Origin: Dysgonomonas sp. PF1-14
Lineage (GTDB): Bacteria > Bacteroidota > Bacteroidia > Bacteroidales > Dysgonomonadaceae
Assembly: GCF_029892965.1 (NCBI RefSeq)
Contig: NZ_JARXWN010000005.1
Location: 62,001 to 126,000, forward strand
Direction: 5' to 3'
DNA: 64,000 nucleotides
The position numbers and the translations under genes were made by a program. The notes below the pieces were generated by a model. It was not told the DNA's origin. It searched no databases and saw only the letters and a list, made by a program, of their open reading frames with translations. Positions 45,756 through 54,069 of this stretch are shown piece after piece (positions within the stretch are counted from its first letter, which is position 1; every line of letters begins with the position of its first letter).

Positions 45756-46337
45756 TTAAAACATATCTTCTTCCGATATTTCCGGTCTTTGCATATTATT
45801 GCTGTCCGGTCGGGCAGGAGGCGTTTTGCGGTCACCTCTTTCCGGTCTTTTACCATCGGGTTTCCTCTCACTCCTGAACCGTATGTCTTTTTTATTGACG
45901 GAAAATATATTGTATTGATCATCAGATAGAATGGAGCGATACTTCTTGTCGTATTTCTCTTCTTTCTTCTTTATTTTCTCGTCTGTTTTATCCATTTTTT
46001 CTAACAGTTTTTGTAGGTCTTTACCCGCCAGTCCCGGATTCTCGGACTCCCGTTTCATATCTTGCTTTTCTTTTAGCAATTTTGAAATATCTTTACGTTC
46101 ATCCGTAACGGCTTTGCTAAGTTTCTCGCGTTGCTCTAATGTGAGATCCGGTATTTCGGGTAAACCCATTATCATTGGTTCGTTCATATCTTGTCCCATA
46201 CCATGCATCATAGGTGGACGACCACCACCTTTACCTCCGGGAGGTCTTCCTCCTCCTCCCATGCCCATAGGAGGTTGAGCTGAAAGATTGGTGCAAACAC
46301 CGGCAAATATTAATATGGCTGCTACTAATGATTTCAT
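45756..46337 (-). CDS. Small exported Spy/CpxP-like protein heading the ABC efflux operon
   Basis: From the ATG at 46335-46337 the product has 193 residues with a signal peptide (MKSLVAAILIFAGVCTNLSA-Q), a Gly/Pro/Met-rich stretch and a charged helical core. LTLEQREKLSKAV and the later LSDDQYNIF resemble LTxxQ repeats of Spy/CpxP chaperones. The C-terminus is Arg/Pro-rich. A role as envelope-stress chaperone or as sensor input for the linked LytS/LytTR system is inference. The longer frame to 46382 adds residues unlike a leader. Confidence 0.75.
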   Translation of the reverse strand: MKSLVAAILIFAGVCTNLSAQPPMGMGGGGRPPGGKGGGRPPMMHGMGQDMNEPMIMGLPEIPDLTLEQREKLSKAVTDERKDISKLLKEKQDMKRESENPGLAGKDLQKLLEKMDKTDEKIKKKEEKYDKKYRSILSDDQYNIFSVNKKDIRFRSERKPDGKRPERGDRKTPPARPDSNNMQRPEISEEDMF

Positions 46338-46537
46338 TTCTTCTGATTTTTGATTCGAAATTAAGACCGGAAATATTAACAAACAACCAGAATCGACAAA
46401 CAGGGCTGTTTAATCGAAGTATAGCTGTTTTCGGCGGATGTAATAATCTTTCATTTAACATTGTTACATTCACATTAACAAAAAAGATACAGTTTCTTTA
46501 TCCAAGCTTATCATATATGTAGTTTGTCTGTAACAAA

Positions 46538-46556
46538 AATGCAAGTGCTTTGCATT
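46538..46556. promoter_or_regulatory. Perfect inverted repeat in the divergent efflux/TonB-receptor promoter region
   Basis: Seven-base arms AATGCAA and TTGCATT around GTGCT lie 41 bp upstream of the TonB-receptor start and about 200 bp from the Spy-like gene. It could be an operator; no regulator is known to bind it. Confidence 0.3.
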
Positions 46557-46596
46557 GTGAATTTTTAAAAAGAATATGTAACAGATAAACAGAAGT

Positions 46597-49431
46597 ATGT
46601 ATAAGCAATGTAATGTTTTATTCAGGGTAATTTTCGCAGCATTTATATTTATAGCTGCCAATACACTCACCGCGCAAACCATAATCAGAGGCTCAGTAAA
46701 AGATGCTAATACACAGGAGATATTACCGGGTGTAGCCATATCCATTAAAGGAACGACAGTCGGAACAATCAGTGATGCTGACGGAAACTATGAACTGAAT
46801 GTATCGCCCGGAAGATATACACTGACGACCTCTTATATTTCATATCAGCCACTGGAAATTACTGATGTGAATGTAAAAAGAGGAGAACCGCTGATCGTAG
46901 ATATTCCCATGTTGGAATCGGAACATGCGCTGAACGAAGTATATGTAGTTGCCGTAGGGCGTATCAACTCGGAAGTGTCATTACTCAATTCTATCCGAAA
47001 ATCGAATGCAGTAGTAAGTGGAGTTTCGGCACAGCAAATATCTAAAAGTCAGGATAGGGACGCGTCGGAAGTGATCAGGCGCATACCCGGAATCTCTATA
47101 TTGGACGACAAATTCGTCGTAGCAAGAGGATTAGCTCAGCGATACAATAATGTATGGGTAAACAACAGCTCTATACCTAGTACCGAAGCTGATACACGAG
47201 CCTTTTCGTTCGATATTATTCCCAGTTCGCAGATAGAGAATATAATGATAGTGAAATCGCCGCAACCGGAGCTACCTGCCGACTTTTCAGGAGGATTCAT
47301 CAAAGTGGAAACAAAAGGTATTCCCAGCGAAAACTCTATACAACTGAGCTATGGCATAGGCATAAATACACAGACACAGTTTAAAAATTTCAAGTATAGC
47401 AAAAGCAGTGGTACAGACTTTTTGGGATTCGACAACGGTATGCGGAAATTATCGTCTGTGGTGCCATCGTCACGCATGGATAACGAAAACAGCCAGCTGG
47501 TAACAGACGTAACCAAAAACGGTTTTAATAATGATTGGTCGGTGAAGACTAAGAAACCGATACCAGATCAGCGTCTGGGTTTCGTTATCAACCGTAAATA
47601 TGCAGGAAGCAACAACAGCCTATGGGGTGTGATAGCTGCATTGAATTACAGCTATACCAGTAAGACGTATACAGACATGGAAAACTCCAGATACGGAGTA
47701 TATGATTCGGATAACGATAAGCCGTACTTCACCTATAAATATACAGACAATCAGTATAATAACGATGCAAGGGTAGGGGCTATGGCGAACCTGATATATA
47801 TGCCGAACGACAGGCATCGGTTCGAGTTCCGCAATATGCTGAATCAGGTAGGACGCGACAGATATACCGACCGCGAGGGCTATCAGAATACAAGCGGATT
47901 TTACGGACAGCGCAAGGCGGAATATATCTACAGCAGCAGACTGACATACTCCACTCAGTTGGCAGGAAAACATACGATAACCGATAAAGATAATCTCGAC
48001 TGGGTGGCCGGATTTTCTTATGCAAACAAGAATCAGCCCGACAGGCGTATTATCAACTGGGAACAGAACGGTTATGCAGGAGATGCCCATTATATGGAAT
48101 ATCAGGTAGATCAGAACGACATAACTCGGGATTTTAACAAACTGAATGAATACAACTATTCGTTGACAGCAAATTATGTACGCGATTTTTCATTCGACAA
48201 TGGTTTTAAGCCATCTGTTAAAGTAGGAGCTTACACCGAATACCGCGACAGAGATTACAATACCCGCTATTTCAAATATCGCTGGATACCCGAAAATCTG
48301 CCCGATGATTTCTCATACAGAGATGTTGTTAGCCAGATACTCATCCCTGAGAATTATGCGTCAGACAAACTGTTTGTATATGACGACACCGATCGCCTGA
48401 ACGATTATTCGGGGACAAATACATTGATTGCCGGATATCTGGGCTTTAATATTCCGCTCAACAAGTTCAATATCTATGCAGGAGCGCGTATAGAAAACAA
48501 TAAGATGTCGCTGAAAAGCTATACTACCATTAAAGGCGACAAATCGAAAACAACTGATTACGACTATACTGATATCTTCCCGTCAATAAACGCATCATAC
48601 AATATAACAAAAGACCAACTTGTAAGACTAGCCTACGGACGATCTACCAACAGACAGGAGTTCAGAGAAGTATCACCGTCTTCATACTACGATTTCGATC
48701 TATTCAGCTTCGTGTCGGGTAATCCCGATCTAAAACCTGCGTATGCCAACAACTTCGACCTTAGATATGAATTTTATCCGTCGAGCGCCGAAGTAGTCTC
48801 TTTCGCCTTATTCTACAAGCGTTTTTCGAACCCAATAGAATGGACATATCTCGATGGAGGCGGTACTTATATCTATACTTTCCGCAACGCCAATACTGCC
48901 GACAACTATGGTGTAGAACTGGATGTAAAGAAAAATCTGGAATTTGTAGGTCTGAAAGACTTATCACTGACTTTCAACGGGGCGTTGATAAAAAGCGAGG
49001 TGAAGTTTATAGAAAATACAGGTGCAAACCACGATCGCCCGATGCAGGGACAATCACCGTTCCTTGTGAATACAGGGTTGTTTTACCAGAATGATAAACT
49101 GGGACTGACATCGAGCCTGTTGTACAACATCATCGGTAAACGTATTGTGGGTATAGGGCGTGTATCGTCTTCGGAAGGGTCGACAATCAATAACGATATA
49201 CCCGATATGTACGAAATGCCGCGCAACGTAGTCGACTTTATGGTGACAAAGAAGTTTGGCCCACACTTCGAACTGAACGCAGGAATAAAAGACATACTGG
49301 CTCAGAAGGTGAAGTACAAACAGTTCCCCAAGTTTATAGATGAAAACGGCAATACGCAGGAAAGGGAACAAACAACAAAGGAATACAAGCCCGGACGGAA
49401 TATAACATTAACGGCTAGATATACATTTTAA
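46597..49431 (+). CDS. TonB-dependent outer-membrane receptor with carboxypeptidase-regulatory-like domain
   Basis: The 944-residue receptor has a signal peptide (ending TLTA-Q), a CarboxypepD_reg-like domain (about 28-112: IIRGSVKDANTQEILPGV), a plug (about 140-245, with RRIPGISILDDKFVVARGLAQRY split across two strands), and a 22-strand barrel ending in the aromatic residue F944. It is not of the SusC/RagA glycan type, lacks a SusD partner, and is followed by a lipoprotein gene after 37 bp. The substrate is unknown. Confidence 0.92.
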   Translation: MYKQCNVLFRVIFAAFIFIAANTLTAQTIIRGSVKDANTQEILPGVAISIKGTTVGTISDADGNYELNVSPGRYTLTTSYISYQPLEITDVNVKRGEPLIVDIPMLESEHALNEVYVVAVGRINSEVSLLNSIRKSNAVVSGVSAQQISKSQDRDASEVIRRIPGISILDDKFVVARGLAQRYNNVWVNNSSIPSTEADTRAFSFDIIPSSQIENIMIVKSPQPELPADFSGGFIKVETKGIPSENSIQLSYGIGINTQTQFKNFKYSKSSGTDFLGFDNGMRKLSSVVPSSRMDNENSQLVTDVTKNGFNNDWSVKTKKPIPDQRLGFVINRKYAGSNNSLWGVIAALNYSYTSKTYTDMENSRYGVYDSDNDKPYFTYKYTDNQYNNDARVGAMANLIYMPNDRHRFEFRNMLNQVGRDRYTDREGYQNTSGFYGQRKAEYIYSSRLTYSTQLAGKHTITDKDNLDWVAGFSYANKNQPDRRIINWEQNGYAGDAHYMEYQVDQNDITRDFNKLNEYNYSLTANYVRDFSFDNGFKPSVKVGAYTEYRDRDYNTRYFKYRWIPENLPDDFSYRDVVSQILIPENYASDKLFVYDDTDRLNDYSGTNTLIAGYLGFNIPLNKFNIYAGARIENNKMSLKSYTTIKGDKSKTTDYDYTDIFPSINASYNITKDQLVRLAYGRSTNRQEFREVSPSSYYDFDLFSFVSGNPDLKPAYANNFDLRYEFYPSSAEVVSFALFYKRFSNPIEWTYLDGGGTYIYTFRNANTADNYGVELDVKKNLEFVGLKDLSLTFNGALIKSEVKFIENTGANHDRPMQGQSPFLVNTGLFYQNDKLGLTSSLLYNIIGKRIVGIGRVSSSEGSTINNDIPDMYEMPRNVVDFMVTKKFGPHFELNAGIKDILAQKVKYKQFPKFIDENGNTQEREQTTKEYKPGRNITLTARYTF

Positions 49432-49468
49432 AACAGAATATTATTCATTTTACTAATAACAATCAATT

Positions 49469-51007
49469 ATGAAAACTTTAAATTTATTCGGTAAATTATT
49501 TGTTGTGGCATTTATTGTGCTGCTCTGGGGGTGTTCCGACAACAATAATGATCCTGCAGATCCAGGTACTGATCCCGGAACAGACCCTGATGCGGAACAA
49601 ATTCTCTTTAATAATGGAGCTGAAATTGGTAATGGGGAAAGGGATTTCTATGTAAAAGAAAGCCATACTATCAAAAAAGGTACTTATGTACTGAAAGGAT
49701 GGGTATATATAGAAGACGGAGCTACGCTGACCATAGAACCCGGTACGGTGATAAAAGGGGATAAAGATACTAAAGCGGCATTGATAGCCAAAAGAGGAGG
49801 GAAGTTGATTGCCAAAGGTACAGTAACAGAACCTATCATATTCACATCGAATCAGGAAAAAGGAAAACGTAAACCCGGCGATTGGGGTGGTATAATCCTG
49901 TGCGGGCGTGCCAAGAACAATACAGATATCAATGAAGGTATGCCTATAGAAGGTGGTCCGCTTGCCACACATGGCGGAAATGACGATAATGATAATTCGG
50001 GTATTGTGAGCTATGTACGCATCGAGTTTGCAGGTTATCCATTCGAGACCGATCTGGAGATTAATGGTCTGACAATGGGTTCAGTAGGTAAAGCTACCCA
50101 GATAGACCACGTACAGGTATCATATTCCAATGACGACTCATTCGAGTGGTTCGGAGGTACGGTGAATGCAAAATATCTGATAGCATATTACGGATGGGAC
50201 GATGATTTCGATACGGATAACGGTTTCTCCGGTAAACTGCAATTCCTGCTAGGCATACGCAATCCGAAATTAGCCGATCAGTCGCTATCGAATGGTTTCG
50301 AATCGGACAATAATTCAAATGGAACTACCGACTCGCCTTACACATCGGCTGTATTCAGCAATGTGACTTTGATAGGGCCTATGGGACAAGCATCTGATTT
50401 TGCTAATACAACACAATACATAACAGGTGACGGCATGAATCCGAATAATGGTTCGCGTCTGGGTGTGTTTCAGTCTGCTGTACAGATCCGCCGCAATTCT
50501 CGTCTGAATCTGTTCAACTCCATTGCAACAGGATATCCGGTAGGTTTATTGCTCGACAATCAGAAAGGAACAACCCACACATGGGCTAAGGAGGGAGCGC
50601 TCAAGATACAGAACAACTTGTTTGCAGGAATGGGGATACTCGGATCGGATATCAACAAACAGGCTAATGGATGGACAGATCAGGAATCTACAGACGGAAC
50701 AGCTGTTACTGATCCTACAAAAGCATCTGTATCGAGCACTATATTCAATATTGTAGCAAATAATAATAAAGCACTAGCCTCTATATCGGATTTGAAACTG
50801 AGCCAGCCTGACAGCAAGGCTTCTAATCCGAATTACGGCCCTGTGACAGGTAGTCCGGCACTTGGAGCAGCATCTTTCAACGATGCGTTCCTACAGGATA
50901 GCTTCTTTGCCAAAGTAACTTATTCGGGAGCTTTCGCCAGCGATTCGGATGCGGACAACTGGCTCAAAGACTGGACTAATTTCGATCCGCAGAACACTGT
51001 TTATTAA
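49469..51007 (+). CDS. Lipoprotein with predicted right-handed beta-helix, TonB-receptor partner
   Basis: The 512-residue protein has a lipobox (LLWGC, Cys22), an Asp/Pro-rich linker (DPADPGTDPGTDPDAE), and repeated short strands typical of a parallel beta-helix (GATLTIEPGTVIKGDKD, GKLIAKGTVTEPIIF, GDWGGIILCGRAKNN). It also has many Asn/Asp turns. It probably sits on the outer membrane beside the TonB receptor as a substrate-capturing partner, by analogy with other receptor-lipoprotein pairs. No enzyme motif was recognised. Confidence 0.75.
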   Translation: MKTLNLFGKLFVVAFIVLLWGCSDNNNDPADPGTDPGTDPDAEQILFNNGAEIGNGERDFYVKESHTIKKGTYVLKGWVYIEDGATLTIEPGTVIKGDKDTKAALIAKRGGKLIAKGTVTEPIIFTSNQEKGKRKPGDWGGIILCGRAKNNTDINEGMPIEGGPLATHGGNDDNDNSGIVSYVRIEFAGYPFETDLEINGLTMGSVGKATQIDHVQVSYSNDDSFEWFGGTVNAKYLIAYYGWDDDFDTDNGFSGKLQFLLGIRNPKLADQSLSNGFESDNNSNGTTDSPYTSAVFSNVTLIGPMGQASDFANTTQYITGDGMNPNNGSRLGVFQSAVQIRRNSRLNLFNSIATGYPVGLLLDNQKGTTHTWAKEGALKIQNNLFAGMGILGSDINKQANGWTDQESTDGTAVTDPTKASVSSTIFNIVANNNKALASISDLKLSQPDSKASNPNYGPVTGSPALGAASFNDAFLQDSFFAKVTYSGAFASDSDADNWLKDWTNFDPQNTVY

Positions 51008-51027
51008 GCACGCTTCTTTTTAATCGG

Positions 51028-51066
51028 AAAGAGGATTGCCGCGATGGTAATCCTCTTTTATTTTTA
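51028..51066 (+). terminator. Strong terminator, probably bidirectional
   Basis: A 13-bp stem (51028-51040 with 51046-51058, one G-U pair) with a 5-nt loop is followed by a T-rich run. It sits between convergent genes. Confidence 0.8.
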
Positions 51067-51071
51067 TACGT

Positions 51072-51875
51072 TTATTTAGAATATTCTATTATGGCTTTAT
51101 ATGAAATATTCTCTATGGATATAGGGTAATCGTTAGCATTATAGATAATTTCATAAGGGTCTTCTACATCTTCGCCTGTTGTCTTCAATAGGTTGTTATT
51201 AATATTCAATCCTAGAGGTAGAAACTCCATTATGAACCAACTCGGATTATTAACATCTTTATAAATGCCAATCTTAGAATCATATTCCGAAATATATGTA
51301 TTACCTGAAAAGCCACTCTGTCCTTTTACCATATTCCCTTTTTTGTCATGTTCATATATCCAGTTTTCTGTATAAGCATTATAAGCTATCATTCTTTCTT
51401 CTATTTGATTTTTAGTATTTAATGATAGATGTATCGCAACTTCCATATTATAAGTATGAGCAATATAGTCTACTGCATTATTTTTATATGTAAACCGCTC
51501 ATTTTTCTCTATTCGCGATACTTCTATATATTCAGGCTTTTCTTCGTCGGGAGCATAAATAATTGAAGTGAATTTGTATGTTGTTACGGTATTGTCATCA
51601 TAAGAAAACATTAGTTCTGTTTTGGCTTTATTGTGCATACCCATGCCAGATTCTTCTTTTATTATACTTTTTACCCTATTTTTATTATCAAACGAAAAGG
51701 TATATTCTGTCAATATATCTCTATTATAAGAATTATAACCATACGAATACATTGTGATCTTTTGAGGTAATATAACTTCTCTGTCATTATCGTTATCGTC
51801 ATTACTACATGACGATGATAACAAAATTATCATTGCCATTGATAATAAACCGATATATCTGCGTAGTGTTTTCAT
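51072..51875 (-). CDS. Uncharacterised lipoprotein
   Basis: The 267-residue protein has a lipoprotein signal (LSSSC, Cys23) followed by an Asn/Asp-rich linker. It then has repeated short beta segments (FSFDNKNRVKSI, YEHDKKGNMVKG, IIYNANDYPISI) of the kind seen in Bacteroidota DUF4595-like lipoproteins. These YD/KGN motifs also occur in RHS-type repeats, but the protein is too short for a shell. No function is assigned. It converges on the beta-helix lipoprotein. Confidence 0.65.
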   Translation of the reverse strand: MKTLRRYIGLLSMAMIILLSSSCSNDDNDNDREVILPQKITMYSYGYNSYNRDILTEYTFSFDNKNRVKSIIKEESGMGMHNKAKTELMFSYDDNTVTTYKFTSIIYAPDEEKPEYIEVSRIEKNERFTYKNNAVDYIAHTYNMEVAIHLSLNTKNQIEERMIAYNAYTENWIYEHDKKGNMVKGQSGFSGNTYISEYDSKIGIYKDVNNPSWFIMEFLPLGLNINNNLLKTTGEDVEDPYEIIYNANDYPISIENISYKAIIEYSK

Positions 51876-51924
51876 AATATAGACCTTTATAATATGTAAG
51901 TTCTCAAATATATGAATATTATTT

Positions 51925-53088
51925 TCATTTACCTATCCAAGTCAGTTTCTTCCAGATATATTCTAACGGACCATGCCTGTGATTCTTCATCCACCAGCGA
52001 CAAAATAGATATTGCAACAGGAACAATACTATTCCCAGCAGGAATGAATATGTAACACCTAGCTTGTTGTGTAAGCCAAAACCCCAGTTATAGAACAGCA
52101 TACTACCCACAATAGACTGCATGATATAGCTGGTAAGTGTCATTTTTCCGTACGGACGGAGCTTGTCTAGCAGATTATGTCCCTTAGTAGTCAGGTAATA
52201 AAGCTGCATGATAAGCGAGACAAGGAATGTCATAAATGCCATGTTTTCAATAGACTTTACTATAAGTTTCAAAGGCCTCAATACGGCAGGATTCTCTATA
52301 AATCCGGATAGTATTTCGCCTAATCCTTTAAGTGGGAAGAAACAAATTACAGCTACAATAAGCGCTATTCTCCAGAATCTGATATTTTCATCCGTCTTCT
52401 GGAACATTTTCCTGCGCCCGATTAGCATACCCAACATGAACAGAGCCGGAGTCTGAAAGAAACGTGCGTTTTCCCATGCCCATGTGAGGCTGGCTAGCTG
52501 TCCGTCCCAGAGATTCATTTTCACAGTTTCGAGGAATGTACCATTATTTTGTACTTCAAATGCCCGTCCAAAATAATAATTGGCCAGTGGTTCTGCCGGC
52601 ACATATTCAGGATTTAAGATAGCATATATCATTTTACCCCATTCCATAGGTTGCAGCATCAGTATCATGGCTATAATGAATACAGTTTTGGTTTTCAGCC
52701 TTGCTACCAATATAAGTGCTATACCCAGTATGGAATACATCACCAGTATTTCCCCTGTAAAAAACATAGCATTTATATTTCCCCAAATGAATAAAAGGAA
52801 CAAGCGCCACAGGAAGCGCAAGCGGAAATCGTTTCCCCGTTGCAACTGATTGTTATCCTGAATAAAGAAACTAAAACCAAACAACAGAGCGAATATACCA
52901 TATGCCTTTCCGCCGAATGTAAAGAATAACGAATCCCAGATGGCTTTATCTGTGAATTTGAGAAACTGGCTACTGGTTTCGGGAAAAGAGTAGAAATTGA
53001 AATGTTCTACACTATGCAACAGGAAGATACCCATAATGGCAAATCCCCGTAAGGCGTCGGCTACATCTATCCGCTGTGTTTTTTCCAT
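51925..53088 (-). CDS. DUF418 family integral membrane protein
   Basis: The 387-residue protein opens with IDVADALRGFAIMGIFLLH, the signature of the DUF418/YeiB family, and has about ten hydrophobic segments. The C-terminal DUF418 block has YGKMTLTSYIMQS and GPLEYIWKKLTW. The family resembles membrane acyltransferases and includes poorly characterised proteins. The substrate is unknown. It lies 98 bp after the JAMM-motif gene and could be co-transcribed. Confidence 0.88.
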   Translation of the reverse strand: MEKTQRIDVADALRGFAIMGIFLLHSVEHFNFYSFPETSSQFLKFTDKAIWDSLFFTFGGKAYGIFALLFGFSFFIQDNNQLQRGNDFRLRFLWRLFLLFIWGNINAMFFTGEILVMYSILGIALILVARLKTKTVFIIAMILMLQPMEWGKMIYAILNPEYVPAEPLANYYFGRAFEVQNNGTFLETVKMNLWDGQLASLTWAWENARFFQTPALFMLGMLIGRRKMFQKTDENIRFWRIALIVAVICFFPLKGLGEILSGFIENPAVLRPLKLIVKSIENMAFMTFLVSLIMQLYYLTTKGHNLLDKLRPYGKMTLTSYIMQSIVGSMLFYNWGFGLHNKLGVTYSFLLGIVLFLLQYLFCRWWMKNHRHGPLEYIWKKLTWIGK

Positions 53089-53186
53089 TGGTATTATATT
53101 TTATATTGGACGCGACAAAGAAAATATATAATTGTGAAATGCCGCTTCTATAAACAATCCTTTTATTGTTATTTAACAAGAAATTC

Positions 53187-54005
53187 TTATTTGTCTGTTG
53201 TAATAGAATTAGTGGATAGATTATACTTCATATATTTCTTTATTGCCGGAGAATATACAGAAAATTCTTCCAGTCCATACAATGGGGCATACAGTCTGAA
53301 AGTACAAATATCTGTTGCCGAAATTAACGGATTCGACTTAAGATGACTATGTATTACAGATATAACTTGTTTTCCGTCCGGTAATTTTGTTTGGGCAGGA
53401 ATTAATCGTGAATGGAATTTTTTCCAATCCTCTATATTTCCCTCACTGTCTGCAACAAATAGATAATCGTTACCAAAAGGGATAACATTTGACTGAGACG
53501 TTCCGGTTATAATATATAATTTATACTTTCCGTTTGCAGGAATCAATATCAGATTCAGGCTATATCCCTGTGGTACACCAATTTCATATTTAGGATCGTC
53601 CAATTGTTCTATTATTTTTTCCCTGACAGCTAATATTTGTTTTTCTCCGGCATCCAATACTTTTGTTTCCGATGAAATTCCCATTGGTCTGCTAAAGTCA
53701 TTATAAAACGAATATTGGGCTATGCTATTTTCTCGCTTTTTATCAAGAATTACAGTCTTTATTACTTCACTTTCATTATATGTGAGGTATGCCCCGAATT
53801 TCTTTTTTATATTAGGATCGGCTAAAGCTAAATCTGTAGAAATCCATGCTGATTTTTCATATCTGTACAATAAATCGGCTTCGAGAAGGACAGAGTCAAG
53901 CTTTTGTTTTAGTTCTTCCTCCGAATACTGGATATCCTGGGCTACAGCAGTAATAGAAATAAGCGAAAAAATAAGTAAATAAAAAAGTTTCATAGTGTTT
54001 TTCAT
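53187..54005 (-). CDS. Exported protein with a JAMM-type metalloprotease motif
   Basis: The 272-residue protein has a signal peptide (residues 1-22, ending AVA-Q). At 219-232 it has His-x-His-x7-Ser-x2-Asp (HSHLKSNPLISATD), the exact zinc-binding pattern of JAB1/MPN/Mov34 (JAMM) proteins. The preceding beta-strand (QVISVIHSH) and following helix (ICTFRLYAPLYG) also fit the fold, and the distal part FSVYSPAIKKYMKYN resembles the end of short JAB domains. A clear upstream glutamate of the JAMM set was not assigned. The protein would be periplasmic or secreted, unusual for this fold. Confidence 0.6.
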   Translation of the reverse strand: MKNTMKLFYLLIFSLISITAVAQDIQYSEEELKQKLDSVLLEADLLYRYEKSAWISTDLALADPNIKKKFGAYLTYNESEVIKTVILDKKRENSIAQYSFYNDFSRPMGISSETKVLDAGEKQILAVREKIIEQLDDPKYEIGVPQGYSLNLILIPANGKYKLYIITGTSQSNVIPFGNDYLFVADSEGNIEDWKKFHSRLIPAQTKLPDGKQVISVIHSHLKSNPLISATDICTFRLYAPLYGLEEFSVYSPAIKKYMKYNLSTNSITTDK

Positions 54006-54069
54006 TTTAGTTTATATTATTTCATGCTGAAAAGTTAAAGTTAATAATATAAATCAGATGATCAACTTT

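Noticed and set aside
46597-51007. Polysaccharide utilisation locus (SusC/SusD pair)
   Set aside because: The receptor is not SusC-like, there is no SusD, and no glycoside hydrolase gene is adjacent.
51072-51875. RHS-type toxin shell from YD-like repeats
   Set aside because: Only a few short motifs are present, the protein is 267 residues, and it has a lipoprotein signal; no toxin tip or immunity gene follows.
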